Positions 24,158 through 37,506 of a DNA stretch of 64,000 nucleotides are shown here, piece by piece (the stretch's first letter is position 1; every line of letters begins with the position of its first letter). Both the position numbers and the translations under genes were made by a program. Under the pieces are notes generated by a model that ran no database searches, was not told where the DNA came from, and worked only from the letters and a program-made list of their open reading frames with translations. Source of the stretch: Parietaria judaica (Eukaryota; Streptophyta; Magnoliopsida; Rosales; Urticaceae); contig OX940862.1 of the NCBI GenBank assembly GCA_954871525.1, positions 11,428,501 to 11,492,500 of the forward strand, written 5' to 3'.

Positions 24158-24681
24158 TAGAGGTGGCAAGTTGGGGTCAGACATAAAACATGAAAAAGTT
24201 ACGACACGATATAAACAAGTTTGGGTCTACCATAAATGAATTTGGGTCCAACCGTGTCGAACACGATTAACACCATTAAGTAATAGGTATACACATTACG
24301 AACACGATAACATGTTGGGACCCAATTAGACATGATTACGGAGCAAAGAAATAACATTTTATATTTGTTATTAAGTAATATAATACTTATTATATATGAC
24401 TTTTATGTTTTTAGTTATTTATTACGCGAATAATTGATGAGTATAAAAAAATTGTTAGTAAATTTTAAAATTTTTGATGATATAATTGAATAAATTTAGT
24501 TAAATAAGTATAAAATGAATTAATTTATTATTTTAAATTACATGAATATGTGTAATGGGTTAAACAGATAGACACGATAAACACGGTATTTAAATGAGAC
24601 GGTTCTGGGTCTACATAAAATAAGTAATATACGATTAAGACTCAGCACGAACGCGACTCGAAACCCGAATTGCCACCCCTG
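24158..24681. mobile_element. hAT-type MITE (AGGGGTGGCAA family)
   Basis: The left end TAGAGGTGGCAAGTTGGG faces the complement of CAGGGGTGGCAATTCGGG at the right. The 8-bp flanks gtctcacc (24150-24157) and gtctcaac (24682-24689) match at seven positions, an aged hAT duplication. The 524-bp interior has inverted CACGATAA/TTAACACG words and no coding capacity. Confidence 0.8.
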
Positions 24682-26194
24682 GTCTCAACGACCATTTATG
24701 AAACACAGTACACGTGTAGTGTTTAATATCTCAATTTTTTTTATTTGTATCGGCATTATTAGCTCAATCTTAATTATTGCATTGAGATATTTAAACGGAT
24801 CCCAATTTAAAAGATATAAAGAATAATTATAATAATAATACCATTCTGGTATAAAGAATAGAAAAACTCGTTATTCTGGTATAAACACGAATTATTTAGT
24901 TAAGTTTATACTATTCTATTATGTACACATGTATACTGTTAAATGTACACCGATAAATAATTAAGTTTATGATTAATTTAATGTTTATCAAGTTAGCATT
25001 CACATGTTATATTTATTTTATCTTTTATCAATGATAATATTTGAAAGATGCATAATTTGACCAATAGTAATACATGTTTTTACACTGAATATATTTAGTA
25101 ATACGAGAATGCATTGTAATATTTATCGATAGTCTAATTCTGTTAAAAAATAAAATAAAAAACTGAAAGACATAATTAAATTTATTAATTTTTCTTCATT
25201 TGAAATGTTTCAAAATCAAGGCGATAGACTGTGACTGCGTCGCCCATACCATATCTACATTTAAGGCGCCACTGTCAACTTTATCATTTTATTTAATATA
25301 TTATCAGTTTTTTAATCCATATAGTTATGGTGTGATATTTATGTCTCATCATAAAACTCGTGCCATAGTACACCTTTTAAATGTTTTTTTATATCGAAGT
25401 ATGAACCATCCATGTGCACTGTTTATGTTCAATTTTGATCAACATTAACGGTTTTGAGGAATTACTAATACCAAAGAAGAAGAAGAAAAAACCCAATATT
25501 TTACACTAAATAATGACGATAAAAAATATTATTATTGCTGAAAGAACGATTTATTGTCTTTTAAAGCGACTTAAGACTTCATTTATTGTATACTAAACAG
25601 ACAAGCTTAACAACGTATGATCGATTAATTATATATATTTAGTATTAATGTATGTACTTGTTGCTAAATATTCGTTATAATAATAAATCCAACGACCGTA
25701 TTATTGTTCGTATTATTAGCTTGTGTAATTTATATTATGTTTAAAAGTCAACTTGAGATTGATAATTATACATCTAACATTTTAAATTGCAAATATATTT
25801 TAGGTCTAGATTTCTTAAAGATCGAATCAACTAATAATAGCATATCATATATGATTATCCACTTCCACGCTTAATGCAAATATATTAAATAAGCTATGAA
25901 ATTTAATTAATTATGATTAAATATATGATTTTGTGGTGATTTTGCAAATATTCCATTGATTAAATAAGATACGTACTGTGATTAATATATAAGATTATCA
26001 TAAAAAAAAAAAAACCAATGACTGAAGAATTGGCCGGCTCCATTAATGATCGATTTATTTGTCAATTTTCTTATTATTATTCCGTACGATTTCTTTTTTT
26101 ATTCTTTTTTTTTTTAAAGTGATTTTGAAGATACAAAAAATTACTAACTAGTGCAAAAATATTAGTGCCTGCCCTTGAATCTTTTTAAGGGTAA
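24682..26194. other. AT-rich gene-free DNA
   Basis: About 1.5 kb with no gene, RNA gene or element end that I can support. The 82-residue frame at 25200-25448 has no recognisable domain. Confidence 0.45.
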
Positions 26195-27252
26195 ACGAGG
26201 GAAATGCCTATTTGTGGCTCAAGGTTAAAAAAAAATGCTCATTTCTAATTATGGTAACTCTAACCACCAACAAATTGAAATGTGGACTAATATGCCCTTC
26301 CAATTAACTCACATTAATTTTAATTTCGTTTTTTAATTAAAATTAAAAAACAAAAATTTTCCTTAAAAATAGCAGACTAAATAACTTAAAATAAATATTT
26401 CTTATTTTAACATTAAAAAAATATTACTCGAATTATTCTTCCCTATTTTAACGTTTGTAACAAATCCTATTTTTTATTTTTTGATCCCTATTAATCAATA
26501 TTTTAAAAATAAAATTTCAAATTATTTCTCTGCATTTTACGAATCTGTAATTATATTTACGTAACTATATTTACGATTCTATATTTACGATTCTTTATTT
26601 ACAGTAAATAAATTTACGAAATTTCAATAAAACTGTAGTTATAAAACTGTAAATATATTTACGAAAGTTCAATGTAACAATGAAACTGTATAAAATATTT
26701 ACAAAGTTAATTTTGTAACTACAACTACGAATCCGTAACTATAAATACAAAATTTTAATTACAAATATGAAACTGTAAAACCATTTACAAAAATCATTAA
26801 CTGTATAAAAATGTATAGCCATTTACAAAAATCATTTACAAAACTGTATAAACATTACCGTAAATAGTTTTACATTCGTAAACATCTACAAAACTAGGTA
26901 AAACTATTTACAAAAAATATTACCAATCCAATAAACATTACCAATCCAAAATCGTGTAAACCCATTTACAAAAATAAAAAATCTTACCGTGTTTGATCCG
27001 GCGAGCGAGAGACGGTGAACATAAGGAGAATGACGGAGGGCGACCGCGACGGAGAGCGATGGAGGAAGGATGCGCGACGGAAGGCGACCGCGACGGAGGA
27101 GGATGCGACGGAGGAAGGAGGCGCGATGGAGGGTGACCGCGACGGGGCCACGGTCGCCTCCTCGGCAGCCGCGCCGACGGTCGCCAAAGCCACGCTCGAA
27201 GTCGCCGAGCGCGCCCGAATCCGGCGATGGTGGTCAATCCGACGAGAGAGAG

Positions 27253-27297
<45 letters not shown>

Positions 27298-27590
27298 CGA
27301 ACGGGAGAATGGGAGGGAATGAGAGAGAGATCTATTAATTTTTAGGTCAAAATAACAAAATTAAATGATAACATAATTAATAGGGGAAGTTTTCAACCAA
27401 AATTTTAGGATAATTAATTTAATTTCGAAAATTAAAATATATAATAAATAATAAATACGAAAATAAATAAATATAATTAATATCAGGGAAAATATGGTCC
27501 AAAATATTTTTAAAATGGGCATAAATGAATTATTTGAAAGTATGGGCAATTCCCTTAAACCTTAGGTGGTTTTTGAGCATTTCATAGGTT
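26195..27590. mobile_element. MULE-like element carrying a GC-rich gene fragment
   Basis: The ends are related in inverse orientation: GAAATGC, then a spacer of about 20 bases, then AAGGTT, then ATGC/TGCC-CAT words at left and right. Borders are good to about 20 bases. Read on the minus strand, the inside has a CT microsatellite (27293-27250), a GC-rich Arg/Ser/Ala-coding block (27240-26995), a perfect-looking donor ACACG/GTAAG, and then about 470 bases of AT-rich degenerate TTTACAAA repeats. This order (CT leader, GC-rich first exon, AT-rich intron) looks like a captured 5' gene end, as in Pack-MULEs. The captured gene is not recognised. Confidence 0.6.
27250..27293. repeat. (GA)n microsatellite
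   Basis: A run of GA units inside the MULE-like element, directly next to the GC-rich block. Confidence 0.9.
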
Positions 27591-28339
27591 TTTTTTTTTT
27601 AATTAAAAATTAATGGTGCAAGGAATTAACAATAATTATTTGAAAACTTTTCAGATTGGTGCTAATTTTGTTGTACTTACTTCTTTTTGACACACATCTA
27701 TACAAACTCGAATTAAAACTAATGCGAAATATTATTTAATTATGGTAAATTGCCTATTAATTTCGTTTGCAAAATAAATGCATTTTTTTACTTTATTTCA
27801 CTTTATTTTAAAATATTTTCTTTTATAATAATACAGTATAAAATATAAATACTAATTTCATCTTTAAGAGGAGAAAAAAGTATAGAATAAAAGAAGTGAC
27901 ATGTAATTGAGTAAATTCCATGTTTTTGCCCAATCATTTGTTAGACTATCATTGCTTAGGTTTGGTTTGGTTGGTGAGTCATTTGTGTGTTAGTAAGTCT
28001 AGTCAAAGATGGCTGGTTTGACTTTGACTAATAAAGTCAGCCTCACCGAAGGCCGTTCAGATGTTACAGCTTTGACCCATTCTATTCATTCATGCACGTG
28101 CTCACTCAATCACTTCTTCTTCTTAAATTCCATGTGCGTATTACTCCTTTATATATATTCAGTGTTAAATTTTTATGTAACCATGTTTTATCTTATTAGG
28201 ATTGGTATAGTAGGATCGGTTCGTTCATATAAAAAATAAAAAGTAAAAACGACACTAATTAATACAAGTTAAACAAAAATTTGGCAGAGTGTTGATGATG
28301 GTAGAATTTCACGTAACTTAGAAAGCCGACTTCGAACGT

Positions 28340-28382
28340 TTCATGTCATAACTCGTTTCTCGTTAATGAGTTATGACATGAA
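28340..28382. repeat. Perfect 15-bp inverted repeat (hairpin)
   Basis: ttcatgtcataactc at 28340-28354 and its exact complement at 28368-28382, with a 13-base loop. It is not next to a gene and not followed by a T tract. Origin unknown; a small MITE remnant or a chance palindrome are both possible. Confidence 0.8.
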
Positions 28383-31300
28383 GTGTTTGATGCTTATTGA
28401 GACATTCAAATAATTGTGATTTGTGATTATGTCCTCTCTTCAAGTCCATAATACCAGAAGGACTATTGCGGTCGGAAAAAAACGGAACTACTAACTCTCA
28501 ACGACGGCGTTGGTCGTTCATGAAGAGTTTGGAGAAACGACTTGTTGTTTAACAACAAACATTGCGGGTTTATCAAAGTGTTTTGTTTATATTTTAGCTT
28601 CTTGAATTGACTAAATATATACAATTTATTATTATCATAGTTAATTAAATGTTGAGTTTGGCAATCTATTCAAATCTGGAACTTCGCGGTGGTGATGAAT
28701 TATTTACTAGCTTTTTGGTACTGACTTGGTCGATCTTTTTCTTCGTCGTCCACTGAGATTCAATCAACTGAAAATTTTGACCAATAATAAAGTAAATAAA
28801 TTAACTACTTATTTGTTGAAAAATGAAATGAAACAAGTGTGAATGTTTGTTATTTATTGAGTTTAATATATGAAGCAGCTTTTGACAAGGTTCACTCCTT
28901 AATATTATAATAAAATTTGATTAACTTTGATCATACATACATACATAAATACAATTACAATATTAATTCGTCCAATACCACAAGACCTATTCAATTAAAC
29001 CGATTATTAACCTCTCACTAATGTATGGGTTTACTATACCAATTAATAACTGTTCAAAAGCGACCTTTTCACGAGGAATATATTTTCTGTCTCAATATTG
29101 TCGATTAAAAGGGTGATTCATTCATTCAACTAAGTTAATCACATGAATTAAGTTGGTCTTTTAGATCAGAGATTTAATTATTAATATATTTATTTACTAT
29201 TCGATTTCGTTTTTGCCTATTCATATTTTAATAAAAACTTCAATTTATGGAGGCACTTAATTTTTATTTTTTTTATAATTATTTCTTGGAATTACAATTC
29301 AAATTATAATTAGACAAAGAAAATGAATAAAGATGGATATTTTGCAAGAATAACTTTAAGTAAGATTTCACTGTAAGTTATATTTTCTTTTAGCACTATT
29401 CATGTTTTTTAAGCAGTTGTCTCAACTAAGGCATGAATTGCACAAAATTCCCAAGTGGATATGGATTATTATTTCTTGGAATTATAATTAGGCAAAGTAA
29501 ATGAATAAAGAATGCTTGCAGACATTAGAAACTATCAAGGTCTTGAGTTTGATGGGCATCGATTTCATGGTCTATTTATATCTCTATTGGGCTTCCTATG
29601 TTTAGCCCAATTTGAATGGACTACATATTAGATTTAGAAACTTTAAGATTCAATTATAAAGGTTTTTTTTTTTTTTTTTTTTAATTTCAAATTGAATAAC
29701 AATACATTATCCAAAATCTAAATGAGGAGTCAAAATATTTCAAATAGTCATATTTTAATAGAGTTCCGGCTTACTCATTCCGTCACGGCTGCGGACCCGC
29801 GGTCACCCCGTCACGACAACATATTGTTTCTCCATTATAACTCATTATGATTTATGAATGAGCACAATATTACATAAAGTAAAAACAGAACAGAATCAGG
29901 CAAAATATCAAAAGCCTATAAAAGATCAAAATGTCCAAATGTGTAAATAACGTGTAGATATGTGCAGATCACATAATCATGTTCTCTCAAGTCTTAAGAC
30001 GTTAGAAATTTATTGAGCTGGATTGAATAATAACATATTTTCAGCTATTTGTTTTTCATTTTAAAATACAACTCGCCCATATATTATACTAAAAATACGT
30101 GCACAAATTGATATAGGATATGATTAATCAGATCAAGTTTTATTTTAATATTAATGACATTCCATTGATGGAAACACGATGCACCAAAGTTGTTGACGTG
30201 GTTGCAAATCGAATTTCAACTTTCAAATAAATGCTTAGATATAAAATAAAAACAAATTAAGAAAAAAATATGGTATCTCTTAGAATAAAACTTGAAAATG
30301 GAACAAATCTTAGGTATGATCAACGTAGACACAGCTAATCGTCCCAAAAATATCACTATCACAACATAAGAACAAATAATTCATTTGGTTTAAACGTGAC
30401 ATATTTTTGTCTCTCTCACTTTTGTTTGAGCGTTTATTTTCCATTTCGGTTCATGAAGATCACATGTATTTATAGTCCAAACTATAATTCATATATAATA
30501 TCCAATCATAGCTTCACTAAACTTTATTAGGCAGCATATGGCATGTGTATTAGAACAAAAGTTATAAATATATAAGACATTATCTTGGTTATATAGAATG
30601 ATACTTTAACAAGTTAACGAGTATGAATATCTTAGTATGAATATCTTAGATATGTATACGACTAAGTTTAGCAATAACGATGAAGAGAGAAAGAACGGAA
30701 AAGTAGTCACAATTTTGTTACTAAATAAAATAATGAACACATACCTTGAAAACGACAAGAAAGCAGGGATTGGACCATATATAGAGCTCGAAAACGACAT
30801 AAAATGGACGAATTAAGAAGCTCGACGAAAGAAAGAAAGGGTCATTTGATGATAATACCACATTCAATTTCAATGGGACATTGTCAACCATTTGAAAAGA
30901 TGTCTCATCAAATTCATTCAAATCAGCCATTATATTTTATAAAATAATAATGCTCTTTTATTGTCAAATACCTAGATTTGGAGAATATCCTTAGAATTTT
31001 CACATCAAATCGCTAATTTTATAGTTTATTATTTTGACAATTAACTGATGGAAAATTGACGACACATTTCACAAATTTTTTGGCTTTTTAAAATCGTTCA
31101 CCTTTTTAACATCTATCATTCACCTTCTTAAAATCGTTTAGGCTTTCAAAACGTCACCTATTTATTTTCGGCTTATTTCCGGTTAACGATTATAAATAAA
31201 CCCTTTTGAATATTGTTATTGCTTGAATAATGTATAAAATGCATTTTTTCAACTATATCATAAGAAAATTAAGCGATAAAATTCTCATCAACCTCTGAAT

Positions 31301-31508
31301 ATGGCTTGACAATTGAAAGTAGGGACACGTAGGCAACACAATCAATGCAAGGAACGTCAAGGGCGTTTCCGTAATTTCAAAGAACGTCTTCTCTTTCGTA
31401 TCGTAAGTAACAAATTTCTCGTTCGCTGTTCTCTTCTTCTCGGACAGGACAAACAGACGTGTCTCTCTGCTTCATCGTCGTCGTCGTCTCCGTTCATCGC
31501 TTGCTTGC

Positions 31509-31555
31509 ATGCCCATCGGATTCATCGCCAAAGATTACTGAAAATGTTCTTCTGA
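31509..31555 (+). promoter_or_regulatory. Two short upstream ORFs in the synaptotagmin leader
   Basis: ATG at 31509 opens a 10-codon frame (MPIGFIAKDY) that stops at 31541, and ATG at 31544 opens a 3-codon frame (MFF) that stops at 31555, 19 bases before the main ATG. If transcription starts upstream of 31500, both would be met first by scanning ribosomes and could lower translation. Confidence 0.4.
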
Positions 31556-31574
31556 AAAGCTTGATTCTCCGAGA

Positions 31575-34500
31575 ATGGGATTTGTGAGCACTTTATTGGG
31601 AATCCTTGGTTTCGGAATTGGCCTTCCTCTCGGCCTGTTCCTGGGCTTCGTCTTCTTCGTTTACTCTCTTCCCAAACAACCAGAGGTGCTTTCTCTCTCT
31701 CTCATATATGATATATGTGTATATGTATCTGGGTTGGTCATGAGTCTCGCTGCATTGTCTTCGTAATTGGTATTGATATCGATCATTCAGTTGATTCTTC
31801 TTTGATTGAAAAAGTGTAATAAATTAAAATAAAGCAAACAAATGAATTGTTTCTTTATTCATATCGAATTTGAATCACCTATTAGCTTTTGATTCTTCAG
31901 TTCTCTATATGCTTGACAAAAAGAAAACCAATGCCAAGTTTCTTGCTTGAAACTTGACCTCTAATCTTCAGTTTTGAACTTGTCTGATGCCGCAGGATCC
32001 CGTCGTCCGACCGCTACACGAGTTGGATGCAAACGCGTTGGAAGATCTTCTCCCTGAAATCCCGTTATGGGTGAAAAACCCGGATTATGATCGAGTCGGT
32101 ATCTTATGTGCTTGAATTTATTTCCGAGTTGTTCGCGTGTGAAGCTTATTGTGTTGATTATAACGGCGCAGGTTGACTGGTTGAACACGATCATCTCCGA
32201 TTTGTGGCCTTACATTGCCAAGGTATAATCCACGGGATTAAGCTCCTATATAGAGATTTCTACTTCCTTTTTGTATTACAACTTCGATTTGTTTGTGAAG
32301 TTTGAGGTTTTCTATGAATAGGTAGTTACCGGTATCATTAGCAGTACAGCAGCGCCTATTATTGCAGAGTACAAAGGAATGTATCGGATTAAAGACATCG
32401 AGTTTGAGAATCTAGATCTCGGAAATCTTCCTCCTTTACTCTACGGTAATCCTACGTAAAGAGTTGCACGGTTCTGTTTTTATAGATCTAGTTTTAGGGT
32501 GAGCGGTTTTTCAATTTTTGTTTGTTGTGGGGCTCGACAGGTCTGAAGGTGTACGAAACGAATGAGAAAGAGTTGGTCATGGAAACTCCGCTTAGATGGG
32601 CTGGAAATCCCAACATATCTTTGGCAATTAAAGTGTTGTCTCTAAGCTTTACAATTCAGGTCAAAATTGTCGGATATAATCAATTTAAAATTAATAGGAT
32701 TATTATCCATTCTAGTTCTAGCTTCAACTATTTTCATACATGCAATACTTTCTTCTATACAGTTAGTAGATGTTCAGGTGTTTTCCACAGCTCGGATAAC
32801 TTTGAGACCGCTCGTGCCTTCCTTCCCGTGTTTCTCAAACATTGTGGTATCCTTAATGGAAAAAGTAAGCATATTAGGCTATTAGCACGTTCTTGTAAAC
32901 TAAAAAGTGATCGGTAAGGTTTTTCTCATAACAATGTGTACGATTTCTCGGCAGCCACATGTAGATTTTGGCTTGAAAATTTCTGGAGGAGATATCATGT
33001 CCATACCGGGCCTCTACCGTTTTGTTCAGGTGCTTCACTGGTAATGCTTTTTTTATTTTAATTTTTTTGTTTAAATATGTTTCTGAAGCTTTTTTGGGTC
33101 ATCGACATGATTAGAAGTGTTGAACTTTTATTTTCCACAGGAGAATATTAAGAAGCAGATTGCGAAAATGTACCTTTGGCCTCAAACACTTAAAATGCCT
33201 GTACTCGACTCTTCGCTGTGAGTTCATGCCTTATCTTCGTTTCTTAATTATTATTTTTTATATTATTCTCGGAAAAAGGAATGGATAAGTTACAAATATC
33301 GGCCTTTTTGGTGCTTTGTAGGTTGGCAATAAAGAAGCCTGTGGGAATTCTTCATGTCAACGTTGTTCGAGCGCATAAACTTTTGAAGAAGGACCTCTTA
33401 GGAGCGTCCGATCCGTACGTGAAGCTCAACTTGACCGGCGAGAGTATGCCTGCAAAGAAAACCACAGTCAAGAAGAAGACGTTGAACCCCGAGTGGAACG
33501 AGAACTTCAAACTCATCGTGAAGGATCCTCAGGCTCAAGTTCTTCGGCTCCAAGTATACGATTGGGACAAGGTTTTTTCCTTCACTAATTATGAAATTTG
33601 GGAGGCCAAATAGAAGAAACGTATACTTACTCTTGTTTCTTGTTATAGGTTGGAGGGCACGATAGGCTCGGGACTCAGTTAGTTCCATTGAAAAAGCTTA
33701 CTCCGTACGAGAAAAAAGAATTGACTCTTGATTTGCTAAAGGAAACGGATATTTGCAATGACAAGAAAAGACGGGGACAGATCGAGCTTGAGCTGACTTT
33801 TATTCCTTTTAAAGAAAATAGTGTCAAACATAGTATACCTCTGGATGTGCATACAGGAAACGCAAGTGGCGTTGACCAGCCATCCGTTGACCTCGACCGA
33901 GGAGGCTTGCTCTCGGTTATGGTTCGAGGCGCCGAGGAGGTTGAGGGGCATAGTCGCAATCCTTATGCTTTAATACTCTTTAGAGGAGAAAGAAAGAAAA
34001 CAAAGGTCCGTTTAGTACTTCCCTTTTAACTCTTAGACAGAATACATTCCAACACTGGGTACCGAGATTTTAGCCTTCTTCGGATCGATCCTGGTTTTTC
34101 GGGCTTTCTAAAACCGGCCAGGTGCTAGTTTCAGAACAATATAATTTGTTTATAAAGTGGGAACCGGGCCGAATCTGGGTTGGCTTGGTTTTTAACTATT
34201 TGTATTAACTAGTGATAGGGGAATTTTTTTGTTTTTTACAACAACGGAAAACATATATTCCAACCAAACCAAATTTCAAATATAATCTAAAAGGCGAAAA
34301 CGGGCCAAATATTTTACTCCTATCAATAGTAACGTTTTTTTCCTCTTTTTCTTTTCAAAATACCTAAGTTTTGTTTTTCTTTCTCCAGATGATCAGAAGA
34401 TCCCGTAATCCGCTATGGAACGAGGAGTTCCAATTCATGCTTGAGGAACCTCCGTTACACGAGAAAATTCATGTCGAAGTCTTTAGCAAGAGAGGAGGCA

Positions 34501-34751
34501 TTAGTTTCCGATCGAAGGTGTGAATTTTTTCCCCTCTCTCTACCGTCATTTTTGCTTGCTTGAGCGATAAGTTTCTTTCTGTAACATAGAATGCTCTGTT
34601 TTTTACATTTATGATTCTCTAGGAATCGCTGGGGCACATCGAGATCAATCTCATAGATGTTGTCAACAATGGCCGTATCAACGAGAAATACCATCTCATC
34701 AATTCGAAAAACGGAACGTTACATGTTGAGATACGATGGACTACAGTTTGA
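31575..34751 (+). CDS. SYT3: Synaptotagmin-3-like SMP/C2 protein, 12 exons
   Basis: Plant synaptotagmins tether the ER to the plasma membrane and move lipids. Exons: 31575-31685, 31996-32094, 32172-32222, 32322-32445, 32541-32659, 32763-32864, 32955-33029, 33141-33217, 33322-33571, 33649-34005, 34389-34517, 34623-34751; all introns are GT-AG and the sum is 540 residues, the length I recall for this family. Residues 5-33 are a hydrophobic ER anchor. The SMP lipid-binding domain spans about 67-250. C2A (about 258-365) keeps acidic calcium-loop residues (GASDPYVKL, YDWDK, HDRLG). C2B (about 415-530) lacks most of them (HSRNPYALILF), so it may bind membranes without calcium. The intron at 34006-34388 contains CCGG-rich sequence that may be a MITE relic. 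Confidence 0.93.
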
Positions 34752-35181
34752 GAATCTTAAAATGATGAGACTACTATGGCAAAAATACCAAATAGGCGGT
34801 CATATATTACATGAAAGTTTTTTTTTTTTTGGTATAGAATGTGAGACTGGGGGGTATATTGATGCTTTGTAATTCAGAAGAAAAAAAAAACAATGGAGCA
34901 TTCTGCGATCACATTATATATATGTTTCTTTGAAGAAGATATTGAGTATAAGCATATCACATTCACATGTATGTATATAATATAATATGTATATTGTATA
35001 GGATTGTGCAGTCACATTTGCACATTCTGTAAAGATGTTATCAACTTATTTTTATCAGATTATATTCTTTGCTTAGAGAATCATATCATCAAAATAAACA
35101 TTAGGATTTTGACAATGTAACAAAAAGTGAAGTATATATGAGAGTGTTGAAAAATTTGTCAATGTCTAACAAAGCTTTGCA

Positions 35182-35229
<48 letters not shown>
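35182..35229. repeat. (ATT)n microsatellite
   Basis: About 15 uninterrupted units. Confidence 0.95.
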
Positions 35230-35237
<8 letters not shown>

Positions 35238-37462
35238 ATTGTTCTGAATAAATCTTTAGCTTGACAGCGTCGCTTTATTCGGGCTAAATTCCGAGTTTCT
35301 TTTCTCTCTCTTCCTCTCTGCTTACGATTGTTATCAGAAAACGAAATGCGTTGTCCGGAGTTGTGTTCGAAGATCAAAACGACATGCTTTATCCAAAACC
35401 AGATAAAAAATAATTCCAAAAAAGATATGCTTTATCCAAGCCTTGAACCTGAATTACATGTCATGGTCATGGATAATTGGCCTAACGAATACCTTGTATG
35501 CTGTCGTTTAAATATCAAAACGACAACTTATTTGTCGCTTATCGTAAAACGACATTCATTGCTATCTCAATAGAGTCTGATTCTGCAGGTTCAAGTTATG
35601 TTTAAACTTATTAACTAAACCTCCGCAAACAAGTTATTTAGCTGTAAAACATTCATTTTCTAAACATGGTGGACAGAGAAGAAACGCTTTTGGCCCAGTC
35701 CCCGTTTCCGGTTTTCGGAATAAAAAAGCCCGGTTTTGGGTGAAATTTTCACCCCCTAACATCTAATAGTCCTATTTTTGAAGTAACTATTTTTTTTTTC
35801 ATAAAAATAAAAATAAAATTCCCCTCCCCATTACATTTTTGTACCTTGCACTCTAGATTTCCACATTCGAAAATGAAAAATGATGGAATGTGAAATTAGG
35901 TTACCAAAAATTAGAATTAAATAGATTTGTTTGTTTCTCTTAAACATAGAGCAAGATCATAAGGTTATAATAACCATTTTTTCATCTCAACATAGTGAAC
36001 TATAGAAACCCTGATCCATATCTTCCTTAAAAAGAAAATAAAAATTGTAAATATGAGAAAGAAGAAAAGATATGGAAAGGGACTAGGAGTAGCAATTATG
36101 CAATCTTTCCTTGGGCAACAATACATTATCATTCATTATGGATTAGGTTTGACCTTCAATGCCATGTGACATCATCATCATTGGATACAAAGCTTCTTTA
36201 CCCTTATACACTGTTAAATCCCTAGTGGAATTTATTAGTTTTGATGCTTTGTTGATTACTCAATTTCAATCGACCAAAAAAAAAAAAAAAAAACTATGAA
36301 CACTTCTTTAGATTAATGTTGATGGATTATAGCAAAAGACACAGGCATACTTAGTTTTAGTTAAACAATATTTCATGCAACATTAAATATTGATTGTACA
36401 TTTTTCATTATAATTAATAATAATGTTGGGTAGTGAAAGAAAGTGATGATTTTTATTTGAAGCACTTATAACCACTTCCCAAGTGGGGAGCACAATAAGA
36501 GAAGGAATGGATTCCCCTACCATACTAACATTTAAATAAATATTTATATAATTTAAAATATAAAATAAATAAAAGTGATCAGCTTTATCGTTGACTTACC
36601 CCAGAAAGTCTGCCAAATTTAGAGATCTGGCAAAGGGAATCCTATCCTATCCCCACTCTCTCTTAATAGCGCTATAAGTACCAAATGTTAGCATAAGACC
36701 ATTTTTCTTTTTACTACTAAAGTTTTCAATATTTATTACTTTTCTTCTCATCAAAATTGAAAAAGTGGACACAATTTCAAAGAGAAACAAAATAACATAC
36801 ATCGTGAAAACTTCAGCCGTGAAAAAAAAAAAGTTAATACGCCATAAAAATAAAAAAATATTATGTATTTATGCCGCTATTAACCCATATATATACATGT
36901 ATACTATATACATATACATGTATAGTATGTATAGTATATGTATATGGATTTTTATGAATTGATTCAAGTTGTGTGAGCATGTTTTGCTCTCAAAAGGAGG
37001 GGTGAAATGAAAAGGGGTCACTCACTCAAGAGCTTGATTCCTTGTTGGTGTTCTTTTGTGGAGGAGAGGAATAACTTTTGCACTCTATAAAAACACACAC
37101 ACCTTTTCTTTTTCTTCTTATTTTACCCCTTTATTTGCTAATATGCTTTCTTTTTCTCCATCTTTTAAAAGGTTGTCTTTTAGGAGGACATTACATTTAT
37201 ATAATAAAGTAAGTGGGAATAGGAACTCCACTCAAAGATCACTACAACAATATATCATGCAAAAGTATTTCACTCATTTGGCTGCAAATTCAACTTTGGG
37301 GTCATTAAAAATAAAATAAAAATCATGATATATTCTTCTTCAAAAGAATGGTATAAAACCATAAAGTTGCTCATGGTTTCTATATAGCATATGGTCGAGT
37401 TGGGTCGAATTGCATCTATTTATATTTCTATATGTGTTGCCACATATTTATTCTCCTAAATA

Positions 37463-37467
<5 letters not shown>

Positions 37468-37504
<37 letters not shown>
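37468..37504. repeat. (AT)n microsatellite
   Basis: About 18 AT units. Confidence 0.95.

Positions 37505-37506
<2 letters not shown>

Larger units (their letters stand above)
27591..31574. other. Gene-free AT-rich region with a perfect hairpin
   Basis: About 4 kb. No gene is supported; the minus frame at 30721-30930 begins MADLNEFDETSF but matches nothing I know. A perfect 15-bp inverted repeat lies at 28340-28382. Around 28010-28030 there are several TTGAC (W-box-like) words. From about 31380 onward the sequence becomes the leader of the synaptotagmin gene. Confidence 0.45.

Noticed and set aside
27015..27345. Arg/Glu-rich plus-strand frames
   Set aside because: They run through GA repeats and GC-rich imperfect repeats in the wrong orientation relative to the leader-like CT tract.
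28009..28239. 76-residue frame starting MAGLTLTNKVSL
   Set aside because: Skewed composition, no domain, and the region looks like AT-rich non-coding DNA with TTGAC words.
30721..30930. 69-residue minus-strand frame starting MADLNEFDETSF
   Set aside because: The beginning looks protein-like and a GT donor-like site follows, but I recognise no family and no second exon could be joined.
34020..34330. Possible hAT MITE in synaptotagmin intron 10
   Set aside because: CCGG-rich words are present, but no inverted ends or 8-bp duplication could be defined.
36600..36650. Short inverted words CTGCCAAATTT / GATCTGGCAAAGG suggesting a microRNA precursor
   Set aside because: The arms pair poorly and match no plant microRNA that I can recall with certainty.
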